From positions 62,001 through 126,000 of the forward strand of contig NZ_JAGKSQ010000006.1 in NCBI RefSeq assembly GCF_017939705.1: DNA of 64,000 bases, read 5' to 3'. Under the pieces are notes generated by a model. It saw only the letters and a program-made list of their open reading frames with translations. It made no database searches and was not told the origin of the DNA. This DNA is from Halalkalibacter suaedae. Its GTDB lineage: Bacteria; Bacillota; Bacilli; Bacillales; Bacillaceae_D. Below are positions 51,583 through 59,338 of this stretch, piece by piece (position 1 is the first letter of the stretch; each line of letters starts with the position of its first letter). A program made the position numbers and the translations under genes.

Positions 51583-53049
51583 ATGTTTAAGCGAAAACGA
51601 AAACTTACTAAAGCGAACACCGTTTTACAATTAGTTTCTGAGGGCGATTTAAGTACTGAAATATCTAAGGTAGGGAGGATCTATGAATCAAACCCAACAA
51701 ACGGAGTTTTACGGAAGACGGTCTTAATGTTTAGTCGTTTAGTCCGAATTGTTGATCGGTCAACTAATCAGATCTATTCTAAGGTAACTACGCTATCTGA
51801 CACTTCTTTGCATTTGGAAAATGAAGTCGATTATGTCGCTACAACATTGCAGGAACTTGCAAAAGACATTCAGCAAACAGAAAATAAAACGAGAAAACTA
51901 ACAGATGAACTGAATGATGTGAAGACATCTTCGGAAACGATTATCGATAAAAACAAACAGAATCAACATTCAATAAAGCTAATGGAAGATTATTTAGGAG
52001 AAGGTCGCTCAAGCTCGACTCATTCGCTCGAGATTATTAAGAAGCTCGACCATGAAGGTGAGCGTCATTCTGCTGCTACATTGGACCTGTTAGGTGCCTC
52101 AAAGAAAATTTCAGTGATTAATGAAATGGTTAAAAATATGGCAGAGCGTATTAATCTATTAACGTTGAATGCAAATATTGAAGCCGCAAGATCTGAGGGG
52201 ACTAAGCAGGAATTTACAACCGTGGCGATGGAAATCGGACTTCTTTCTCGCCAGTCGCAACAGGCAACAGACGAAATACAATCGTTGATATCGAAGGTGC
52301 AAGCGAAGATAGCTGATTCTGCTAATCGTACATCGACAGTCTTATCCTTAGTCAATGAAGGCGTCCAAAGCATTTCCGAATCAAAACATGCTTTAAATAA
52401 AATTGAAGAAGAAATTCTACTTATCAAGCCTCGTTTAGATGTGATTTCCGATGAAGGAATGATCATCGTCGAAAGTAATTCTGTGTCAAAAGAAGCTCTC
52501 CAGCACACATCTACTATTATTGAACAGCTCTCTAGAGGAAGCGAGCGAATCCTCGCCTCAACCTTAGAACAAAAGCTATTAATCGAGTCGCTTAGCACAA
52601 CCATTCACGAAACGATTCAAGATATGTTCACATTGTCAGCAGTTGTCTCACAATTTAAATTACCTAATCGTAATCCAGAAAATCCGTTACATGAAAAAGT
52701 CGAGGCCCTGTTCAAGCACGCATTAACAGTTCGGGGAATTATGGTCAATATGATCAATTCAACCGACACCGAAAAAATTGCATCATGGCAGTTGAACAAA
52801 GAGCAAGCTGAGGCGATATTAGCAAGAGAACTAAACCAATTAGAAGCCTTTATTACATCTAAGCATGATGAACATTTCTTAGATAGTTTCAAGAAGGCAT
52901 GGGAGGATTTTCAGGAGATTACGCAAATTAATCAGCGATTAATGCTAGAAGGACAATATGAGGAAGCAAAACTAAATTTGGTTACACGAGGACGAATCCG
53001 TTTTAAGAAAGTCTCAGACACCTGTACACTCTGGCTAGACGCTAGTTAA
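51583..53049 (+). CDS. Soluble methyl-accepting-chemotaxis-like protein with degenerate signalling tip
   Basis: 488 aa, no transmembrane helix or signal peptide. Residues 60-360 are long coiled coils; the hairpin tip reads INLLTLNANIEAARSEGTKQEFTTVAMEIG. The usual tip is [24 protein letters not shown], so the CheA/CheW-contacting segment is altered. The C-terminal 120 residues form a separate helical domain (RGIMVNMINSTDTEKIASWQL to the end) resembling no family I can name, perhaps a sensory bundle. Sensory input and partner are unknown. ATG 51583 follows GGAGGG. Convergent to the Fpg/Nei gene. Confidence 0.8.
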   Translation: MFKRKRKLTKANTVLQLVSEGDLSTEISKVGRIYESNPTNGVLRKTVLMFSRLVRIVDRSTNQIYSKVTTLSDTSLHLENEVDYVATTLQELAKDIQQTENKTRKLTDELNDVKTSSETIIDKNKQNQHSIKLMEDYLGEGRSSSTHSLEIIKKLDHEGERHSAATLDLLGASKKISVINEMVKNMAERINLLTLNANIEAARSEGTKQEFTTVAMEIGLLSRQSQQATDEIQSLISKVQAKIADSANRTSTVLSLVNEGVQSISESKHALNKIEEEILLIKPRLDVISDEGMIIVESNSVSKEALQHTSTIIEQLSRGSERILASTLEQKLLIESLSTTIHETIQDMFTLSAVVSQFKLPNRNPENPLHEKVEALFKHALTVRGIMVNMINSTDTEKIASWQLNKEQAEAILARELNQLEAFITSKHDEHFLDSFKKAWEDFQEITQINQRLMLEGQYEEAKLNLVTRGRIRFKKVSDTCTLWLDAS

Positions 53050-53056
53050 AACAATG

Positions 53057-53106
53057 AGGGTTTGTCTCCAAAAGGTATGGACTCCTTTTAGGACAAACCT
53101 ATTTTT
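53057..53106. terminator. Bidirectional terminator between MCP-like and Fpg/Nei genes
   Basis: AGGGTTTGTC pairs with GGACAAACCT over an AT/GC-mixed loop containing CTCCAAAAGG and CTCCTTTT. ATTTTT follows on the plus strand, and it overlaps the last codons of the minus-strand gene. Confidence 0.7.
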
Positions 53107-53914
53107 AATGCTGACACTGTTCACAGTAAAAACTCTTTCGTGACGAGATTTCGGCTCTAATAATTGGATTAGCACAACGCGGACATGGTTCACCTTCACG
53201 ATCATATACAAAAGCATGATGATTATATGATCCAGTTTTTTTATCGTCTTTGTAAACGGGAAGTTCAATATAGCCACCGAAATCTATTCCTCGTTTCAAT
53301 ATCGACTTGATACTATTATAGAGATTGTTCATCTCTTCGTCAGTCAGCTCATTCGCCTGCCTAGATGGTAAAATTTGTGCATCGAAGCATATTTCATCTG
53401 AATAATGGTTCCCGATTCCAGCAATGAATTTTTGATTAACGAGTGTTGATTTCATCACTCCTCTCTTTTTATCGATTAGCTGATGAAATCGCTCCATTGT
53501 AAAGGATGGATCTAATGGCTCTGGACCAAGCTCACTAAACTCAACAGATAATTCATTTTCTGTTAATAAATGAAGATACCCTAAGCGAAGTCCGATGAAA
53601 AATAGCTTCGTTTCACCAAATGAGAGAATCACTTGCTTCGTTCGGTCTGGACTATCCGTTTCAGAACCGACATACATTAAACCACCAAGCATAAGATGAA
53701 CAATTAATGTTTGGCCAGAATCTAATTTAAATAATAGATGCTTCGCTCTCCGTTCAATTCCGATAATGGTTCGACCTTTTACTTTTTTGACAAACTGCTC
53801 GACAGCCATATTGATTGACTTCTCTCTCGTTACAACAACCTCAGTAATTGTATTCCCTACTAATCGTTCACTTAATAGGATCTTGTAATTCTCCATTTCA
53901 GGTAACTCAGGCAC
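53105..53914 (-). CDS. Formamidopyrimidine-DNA glycosylase/endonuclease VIII family protein
   Basis: 269 aa base-excision repair enzyme. I set the start at GTG 53914 (GGGGTG six bases upstream), because the mature protein then begins M-PELPEME: Pro2 is the catalytic N-terminal nucleophile, Glu3 the acid and Lys in RRAKHLL the second catalytic lysine. A C-terminal zinc finger CPRCANPI...FYCEQCQ is complete. The helix-two-turn-helix region GIGNHYSDEICFDAQILP is present. This type is often a second Fpg/Nei paralogue besides MutM. Three upstream codons in the same frame would block the N-terminus. Confidence 0.9.
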   Translation of the reverse strand: MPELPEMENYKILLSERLVGNTITEVVVTREKSINMAVEQFVKKVKGRTIIGIERRAKHLLFKLDSGQTLIVHLMLGGLMYVGSETDSPDRTKQVILSFGETKLFFIGLRLGYLHLLTENELSVEFSELGPEPLDPSFTMERFHQLIDKKRGVMKSTLVNQKFIAGIGNHYSDEICFDAQILPSRQANELTDEEMNNLYNSIKSILKRGIDFGGYIELPVYKDDKKTGSYNHHAFVYDREGEPCPRCANPIIRAEISSRKSFYCEQCQH

Positions 53915-54061
53915 TCGATTCACCCCAACCTCTGTTTTTATCTCTCATATGCTTAGTATCTCAACTCCATCAAGATCCATGTATATCTTATTTTTTTGCC
54001 TCTATAGGACTTCTCCCATCCTTTGGCGAATTAATAAGAAACATAAAATGAGGTGAAATCT

Positions 54062-54997
54062 TTGATACATAAGGTGAAATTACAATCAGAACATCTACAT
54101 GGCTCTTTCAATCATGAGTATAAACCGATCTTAACCGTTCATTCTGGTGATTCTATTCAACTCACGACACCTGACATTCAATGGGGCTATTCGACATCAA
54201 AGGGAGAGGCTAAAACCTTCTTCACATCAAGAGAGCAAGAGGCAAAGCCAGCACACCCGATTGTTGGTCCATTTGAGGTAGCTGACGCAAAGGCTGGAAT
54301 GGTTCTAGAGATCAGGGTGAACGAGCTTGTACCTGGGTGGTATGGTGAAAACTGGGCAGGCGGCGTACAGAATTGGCAAAATGAAAAATTAGATTTAATC
54401 AAAAGTGAGAGAATCCAAGTGAACTGGGAGCTCAATCCTCTCACGATGACCGGAACATGCAAATTGGGTGAACAAACGTTTCACGTTGGTCTTCAGCCAT
54501 TTATGGGTCTTATGGGTGTTGCTCCTGCAGAGCCAGGCTTGCATACAACTCCACCACCACGTTATTGCGGTGGGAACATTGACTGCAAAGAATTAGTTAG
54601 GGGGAGTAGTCTCTTTCTACCTATAGCAGTTGACGGGGGCTTATTCTCAATTGGTGATGGACATGCTCTACAAGGAGACGGAGAAGTTTCAGGTACAGCT
54701 ATTGAGTGTCCAATGGACTTTGTCGATATTACTTTAATTTTACACAAGGAAAAATCACTACAAATGCCAAGGGCCAATACACCATCTGGCTGGATTACCT
54801 TTGGTTTCAATGAAGATTTGAATGAAGCAACAGCAACAGCTCTAAGCGAAATGGTCGAACTGATTCAACAGTTTCACAACGTGAGTAAGGTAGAAGCAAC
54901 AGCCTTAGCCAGTGTTGCAGTGGACTTAAGGATTACTCAGATCGTAAATGGAGCAAAAGGAGTACACGCGATTTTACCACATGGATCAATACGATAG
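54062..54997 (+). CDS. Acetamidase/formamidase-family amidohydrolase
   Basis: 311 aa, beta-rich FmdA_AmdA fold. Recognisable stretches are VHSGDSIQLTTPD, GPFEVADAKAGMVLEIRVNEL, PFMGLMGVAP, PPRYCGGNIDCKEL and GDGHALQGDGEVSGTAIE. Members hydrolyse formamide, acetamide or related short amides to ammonia, which suits the nitrogen-salvage theme of the window. TTG 54062 is chosen, eight bases after GAGG; GTG 54053 overlaps the ribosome site. Monocistronic as far as seen, with a family B repeat directly after the stop. Confidence 0.88.
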   Translation: MIHKVKLQSEHLHGSFNHEYKPILTVHSGDSIQLTTPDIQWGYSTSKGEAKTFFTSREQEAKPAHPIVGPFEVADAKAGMVLEIRVNELVPGWYGENWAGGVQNWQNEKLDLIKSERIQVNWELNPLTMTGTCKLGEQTFHVGLQPFMGLMGVAPAEPGLHTTPPPRYCGGNIDCKELVRGSSLFLPIAVDGGLFSIGDGHALQGDGEVSGTAIECPMDFVDITLILHKEKSLQMPRANTPSGWITFGFNEDLNEATATALSEMVELIQQFHNVSKVEATALASVAVDLRITQIVNGAKGVHAILPHGSIR

Positions 54998-55144
54998 AAA
55001 AGAGGATGGGACAAAAGTGATTTTACTAACAGAAATTCCGAACAATGATAGTTGGCGGACGTAAACCGCTCCTGAAATATACTACGCTAGGTAATTGCTT
55101 TGTTCGGTATTTCAGTTAGACACTTTAGTTATGTCCCAGCCTCC
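54998..55144 (-). repeat. Dispersed repeat, family B, copy 3 (internally deleted)
   Basis: Both ends match copy 2 (AGAGGATGGGACAAAAGTG and TTAGTTATGTCCCAGCCTC), but the GC-rich middle is missing: CTGAAATATACTACGCT joins directly to AGGTAATTGCTTTGTTCGG. About 147 bp instead of 240. An AT-rich hairpin CGCAAAAT/ATTTTGCG (55161-55186) follows. Confidence 0.85.
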
Positions 55145-55232
55145 AAAGCAAGAGTGAAGTCGCAAAATCTTTTAAAAAATTTTGCGAACTGCACCATTAC
55201 CAACCTCTCTATTTATCTTCTGAATGATCTAC

Positions 55233-55922
55233 CTATTCAAGTAACCCATACTTCTTTTTAAACCTAGTTAATATTTTCAGCCATGACTTACCAAAGACAA
55301 GGAAGAAGAACACATTTGAGATGGCATGCATGAAGTCAAAGAATGCACTGCCGAGGAAATATGATAGGAAGATTGCCCAGCTAAACTGTCCATCAACACC
55401 ATTAATTAAAGCAAACACACCCCAGAGATTCATGATCCAGCCAAATAGAAAACCCCATATGAGGGCAAACATTACTTTTCCCCATTTATATTGCATGAAT
55501 GAACGATTCCGGAGCATTCCTGCGGTGAAGCCGACTAGGCCCCATGCAACCATTTGCCATGGTGTCCATGGTCCTTGACCTAGAATCATATTTGAAGCAA
55601 GTGCTGCAACAACTCCAATAATTAACCCACTTTCAGCTCCAAATACGAGTCCGGCCATCATGATGACAAATGTCGTTGGCTGCACGCTTGGAAGACTTGC
55701 AAATGGAATACGACTAACTGCGGCAATTGCTGCAAGAATAGCGAGTAGAACAATTTCACGAGCTTCAATGACCCGACGCTCAAAATGCACAAGTAAAATA
55801 AGGATCGCTATAATGACAATTCCAAAACTCAACCATAAGTAATGGTTGATCCAAATCACTGACGAAATGACCAGGCTAATTAGAACAAATAATAAAAGCG
55901 TCTTAATGATCCTGAGATTCAT
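55233..55922 (-). CDS. ECF transporter substrate-binding (S) component, probably cobalamin-specific (CbrT-like)
   Basis: 229 aa, six or more membrane helices. The ECF S-component features FIVLLAIL-like early helices, RIPFASLPSVQPTTFVIMMAGLVFGAESG and GFTAGMLRNR are present. CbrT-type S components bind vitamin B12; the assignment rests mainly on the riboswitch-headed operon with transcobalamin-like proteins. ATG 55922 is placed after AGGTGATG, and the gene overlaps the ATPase gene by 20 bases. Last gene of the operon. Confidence 0.8.
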   Translation of the reverse strand: MNLRIIKTLLLFVLISLVISSVIWINHYLWLSFGIVIIAILILLVHFERRVIEAREIVLLAILAAIAAVSRIPFASLPSVQPTTFVIMMAGLVFGAESGLIIGVVAALASNMILGQGPWTPWQMVAWGLVGFTAGMLRNRSFMQYKWGKVMFALIWGFLFGWIMNLWGVFALINGVDGQFSWAIFLSYFLGSAFFDFMHAISNVFFFLVFGKSWLKILTRFKKKYGLLE

Positions 55923-57540
55923 GATGGACATCACCTAACGTTACGATTTCATCTGACACGCCGCGGAAGAGCCTTTGAATCATCGTTGTATAAAAGAAAT
56001 TCCCTTTAAAAAATTGCTGCGGCTGACTTTCAGTAGTAATATGCCCTTGAAACATCATTCCACATGTTGTCGCATATTTAGCAGCGAATTCAACATCATG
56101 TGTCGTCATCATCATCGTCATCCCTTCAGATTGAAGCGATAATAAGATTTGTATAAGCTGTTGTTTGGATATCGGATCAAGTCCTTTTGTCGGTTCATCA
56201 AGAAGTAGAATGTCTGGCTTTCTAAGCAATAAACAGGCTAATGCTGCTTTTTGAAGCTCTCCACCACTTAAATCATATGGATGCTTGTCTAGTAAGTCGG
56301 TCAAACCTAATGAGTCGATCAAGAAAGTCACTTCTTGCTTACTCGTGATCGCCCACTCTTGCATTGTTTGCTTAATCTCCTTAGCAACCGTATCTTGAAT
56401 GAAAAATAATTTAGGATTTTGAGGGAGATAGCCGATTCTTTGTACAATGTCTCGATTTTTCCACGACTTTAGTTGCTTATCAAATAGGAAGACTTTACCC
56501 TTTTGGGGCTTCAAGATACCGTTCATGATTTTCAACAACGTCGTTTTACCTGAACCATTTCCTCCTAGTAATGCATACATTTCGCCTCTTTTAAGTGTGA
56601 AGTCCACTTTGGTTAAGACGGTATTCTTTTCATTATACTGATAGAAGACATTTTTCATTTCAACAACGATCTCTGCGTCTTTGTTTTGCCCCTTCAGTTC
56701 AGCTTGTTGTGGTAGACGAAGCGTTTGACCCTCTAGCCACTTGCGGCCTTTTTTTACACTTAACGGCAGGAAACCAGTTTGTTTCCCTGCAAGAGACAGA
56801 ACGAAGGAAGGAATCGAAGGAATAAATGGTTGTTGCTTTGTTCCCCAAAGTTCCCTGATGACATCTTCAGGCTTACCAGCAGCCAGGATCGAACCCTTTT
56901 CCATCATGACCACCTTATCAGCAACTGTCATAACCTCTTCTAGACGATGCTCTGCCATGATGATCGTCATTCCAAATTCCTCATTTAGTCGCACAAGCAT
57001 ATCCAAAAACTCTCTCGCGCTGACAGGATCAAGCTGTGCAGTTGGTTCATCTAATAACAAAACATTCGGTTGCATTAACAGGATCGATGCTAGATTTAAT
57101 TGCTGCTTTTGTCCACCGGAAAGCTCATGCGTTTTACGTGTTAGCAATGATTCTGCCCCAATAAAATGCACCATTTCTGCCACACGATTTCGCATTTCAC
57201 TTGTCGGTAGTCCAATGTTTTCCAAGCCAAAAACAAGCTCGTGTAGAACTTCATCTGCAACAACTTGATTTTCAGGATCTTGAAACACAAATCCAATTTC
57301 ACCATTTGAATCATTGCGATCCTTAACAGAAACTCCGTTAAATGAACACTCACCTTCAAAAATACCATGTGGTTGAATATCCTTTTTTAATAGCTTTAAT
57401 AGCGTGCTTTTTCCACAACCAGATGGACCAAATAAGACAACGAATTGTCCCCTCTCAATGTCTAACGATACATCTTTTAGTGCAGGAGTTAGCATATCAG
57501 GATATGTAAATTTAATATTTTTTAATTGAATATACGCCAT
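55903..57540 (-). CDS. ECF transporter energising ATPase, two fused domains (EcfA-EcfA')
   Basis: 545 aa with two ABC ATPase domains. Domain 1 (about residues 1-240) has GPSGCGKST, LSGGQKQQL and LLLDEPTAQLD; domain 2 (about 300-510) has GGNGSGKTT, LSGGELQKA and LLLDEPTKGLD. Both have intact catalytic Glu. The fused arrangement replaces separate EcfA1/EcfA2 and is typical for dedicated, group I ECF modules. It powers uptake with EcfT and the S component next to it. ATG 57540; the upstream ribosome site GGGAGGG is 12 bases away, so coupling to ecfT is likely. Confidence 0.9.
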   Translation of the reverse strand: MAYIQLKNIKFTYPDMLTPALKDVSLDIERGQFVVLFGPSGCGKSTLLKLLKKDIQPHGIFEGECSFNGVSVKDRNDSNGEIGFVFQDPENQVVADEVLHELVFGLENIGLPTSEMRNRVAEMVHFIGAESLLTRKTHELSGGQKQQLNLASILLMQPNVLLLDEPTAQLDPVSAREFLDMLVRLNEEFGMTIIMAEHRLEEVMTVADKVVMMEKGSILAAGKPEDVIRELWGTKQQPFIPSIPSFVLSLAGKQTGFLPLSVKKGRKWLEGQTLRLPQQAELKGQNKDAEIVVEMKNVFYQYNEKNTVLTKVDFTLKRGEMYALLGGNGSGKTTLLKIMNGILKPQKGKVFLFDKQLKSWKNRDIVQRIGYLPQNPKLFFIQDTVAKEIKQTMQEWAITSKQEVTFLIDSLGLTDLLDKHPYDLSGGELQKAALACLLLRKPDILLLDEPTKGLDPISKQQLIQILLSLQSEGMTMMMTTHDVEFAAKYATTCGMMFQGHITTESQPQQFFKGNFFYTTMIQRLFRGVSDEIVTLGDVHHESQDH

Positions 57541-58400
57541 TTAAGATAGCTCCCTCCCTCGACTAAAAGTGGAAATGATAGGTATAGAACAAATACTAGT
57601 AAAATCAGGGGTTCTAGTTGCGTGAGTTGGATCGATTCCATTACAGGATAAATTGTTAAATGACCATACTGCAACATGCGACCAATCAGAGAACCAACAA
57701 GCAATAAAAATAAGAACGAAATAGCCCAAACATCGCCTCTATGCCAGCGATAATGCTCATAGGCACTGCGTTTTCCACTTCCATAACCACGAGCTTTCAT
57801 CGAATCAGCTGTTTGAATAGCCTCTTCTAATGAATACGTAAGCAGAACTTGAACAAATAGGAGTCCATTCTTAGCCTTGTCCCTCAAGGATCCTGTTGTC
57901 ACAGTAATCGCTTTGCTTTGTTGTACAGCAGAGATGTCATCTAATCTCCGTTTCATTAAAGGAATAAAACGCAGCGTTAACATGAGCAGAACAGCAAACT
58001 GAGGTAACACTCTCGCAAATAAAAATAATAATTTATTTGGTGTCATCACTTCATTGTAGGAAACAAACAATGAAACAATACCAATTAGAGATAATGCAGT
58101 AATTCCCCCGTACAGAACAGCCTCTAATGTCACGCGATGCTCAAAAATGATAAACAACAGATGAAGACCACGTTCATTAAAGAGCGGATTTAGCACGACA
58201 ATGAAAAGACCGCTGAAAAGGATAAAATAGCGCCATCTTTTTATCCCTTTACACCGATCTTGCTGATAATTAATACCAAGAATGATCAAAAACGCAGCAA
58301 CCAGGAAGACAGGATGGAGCATGATCATCAATAAGGAAATCGCACCAACATAATAAAAAAATGTCACAAACGGGTGAAACTCATGAAAACGATGAATCAT
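57522..58400 (-). CDS. ECF transporter transmembrane coupling protein (EcfT/CbiQ-like)
   Basis: 292 aa, about six membrane helices. The two conserved Ala-Arg-Gly-type coupling motifs are represented by QTADSMKARGYGSGKRS (about residue 205) and the charged loop near RFIPLMKRRLDDISAVQQSKA. EcfT links the ATPases to the S component. ATG 58400 follows GGAGG. Overlaps the ATPase gene by 19 bases. Confidence 0.88.
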   Translation of the reverse strand: MIHRFHEFHPFVTFFYYVGAISLLMIMLHPVFLVAAFLIILGINYQQDRCKGIKRWRYFILFSGLFIVVLNPLFNERGLHLLFIIFEHRVTLEAVLYGGITALSLIGIVSLFVSYNEVMTPNKLLFLFARVLPQFAVLLMLTLRFIPLMKRRLDDISAVQQSKAITVTTGSLRDKAKNGLLFVQVLLTYSLEEAIQTADSMKARGYGSGKRSAYEHYRWHRGDVWAISFLFLLLVGSLIGRMLQYGHLTIYPVMESIQLTQLEPLILLVFVLYLSFPLLVEGGSYLKWRIFN

Positions 58401-58415
58401 TGTCTTCCTCCGATA

Positions 58416-59195
58416 CTACTCAGTATATAACCACTCAATTTGGTCTCCGGCCTTAACCGTCGACACCCCAGCACCCTTCGTAAGTCCAGCACCATTGATC
58501 TTAGCAATCCAGCCACTTGTACTCCCAAAATCAAATTCATAATAATTTGCGATACCATGTACATAGGCAGTAGGCCCTGAGCCACTTGCATCAACAACAA
58601 TGTTACTATTCTTTGCATGTCTCAGTAAAATAGATAAAGCAGTGTCTCCTTCTTGATAAACAACAGTCGTTTTGCCACTAATTGTACCAACACTCTTTGG
58701 ACCGTTAATGACAATACTTACGGTCTCCTTAGCCACTTCTTCCTTTTTGGGTGTTTCAGTTTGACTAGGCTTCGGGCTAACCTTCGTTTTTTCTTCTTTT
58801 GTATTTGACTGTGCCGGCTTACTCGCATCATTTTCCTGTTTCGTCTTTTGGTTCGTTGAATCACTAGCCTTTTCTTTTTCCTTGACCGTCTTAGTAGGTG
58901 GAGTTTCTTCGGTCTTTGCAGTAGAGGATGAACTCTCTTTTTCGACTTCTGCTTCAGAAGCATTTGTCTCTGTTTCTTCTGCCTCTACTTCCTTCGTTTC
59001 CTGCTCAACTTCAACATCTGTATTCGGGTCCTCTTCGTCTAATACAACCTCTTCTTCATTCTCCTCTACTCCACTTACATTATCAACAGACGGAGTTGAC
59101 TCAACGATCTTATCATTAGCTCCACATCCTAATAAGGATAAAATAAATATTATACTTAAGCAAAAGGTAAGTAAGGCTTTCTTGTTTGTTTTCAA
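58416..59195 (-). CDS. Lipoprotein with transcobalamin-like C-terminal domain (DUF4430)
   Basis: 259 aa. Lipobox LSLLGCG (Cys24) anchors it outside the membrane. Residues 35-160 are a long, low-complexity Glu/Thr/Lys/Ser stalk. The last 100 residues (VSIVINGPKSVGTISGKT through SGWIAKINGAGLTKGAGVSTVKAGDQIEWLY) are a DUF4430 domain, the family also named transcobalamin-like C-terminal. With the surface protein upstream and the ECF genes downstream it likely binds B12 and passes it to the transporter. TTG 59195 follows AAGGAGG by six bases. Confidence 0.85.
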   Translation of the reverse strand: MKTNKKALLTFCLSIIFILSLLGCGANDKIVESTPSVDNVSGVEENEEEVVLDEEDPNTDVEVEQETKEVEAEETETNASEAEVEKESSSSTAKTEETPPTKTVKEKEKASDSTNQKTKQENDASKPAQSNTKEEKTKVSPKPSQTETPKKEEVAKETVSIVINGPKSVGTISGKTTVVYQEGDTALSILLRHAKNSNIVVDASGSGPTAYVHGIANYYEFDFGSTSGWIAKINGAGLTKGAGVSTVKAGDQIEWLYTE

Positions 59196-59259
59196 AATGA
59201 TCCTCCTTTAACTTCGATTAAAAACAGATGATAATCTTAGAGGTACCCTTACATCGTAT

Positions 59260-59296
59260 GAAAGCCTACTATGAGTCCAATCTCATAGTAGGCTTC
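59260..59296 (-). terminator. Hairpin after the transcobalamin-like surface protein gene
   Basis: GAAGCCTACTATGAG pairs with CTCATAGTAGGCTTC over a short loop. No strong U-run follows, so it may be a partial terminator or an mRNA processing/stabilising site that lowers expression of the downstream genes. Confidence 0.5.
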
Positions 59297-59338
59297 ATTC
59301 AATCAATCAAAGTTCAGTCAATATAAGATCTTAACGTC

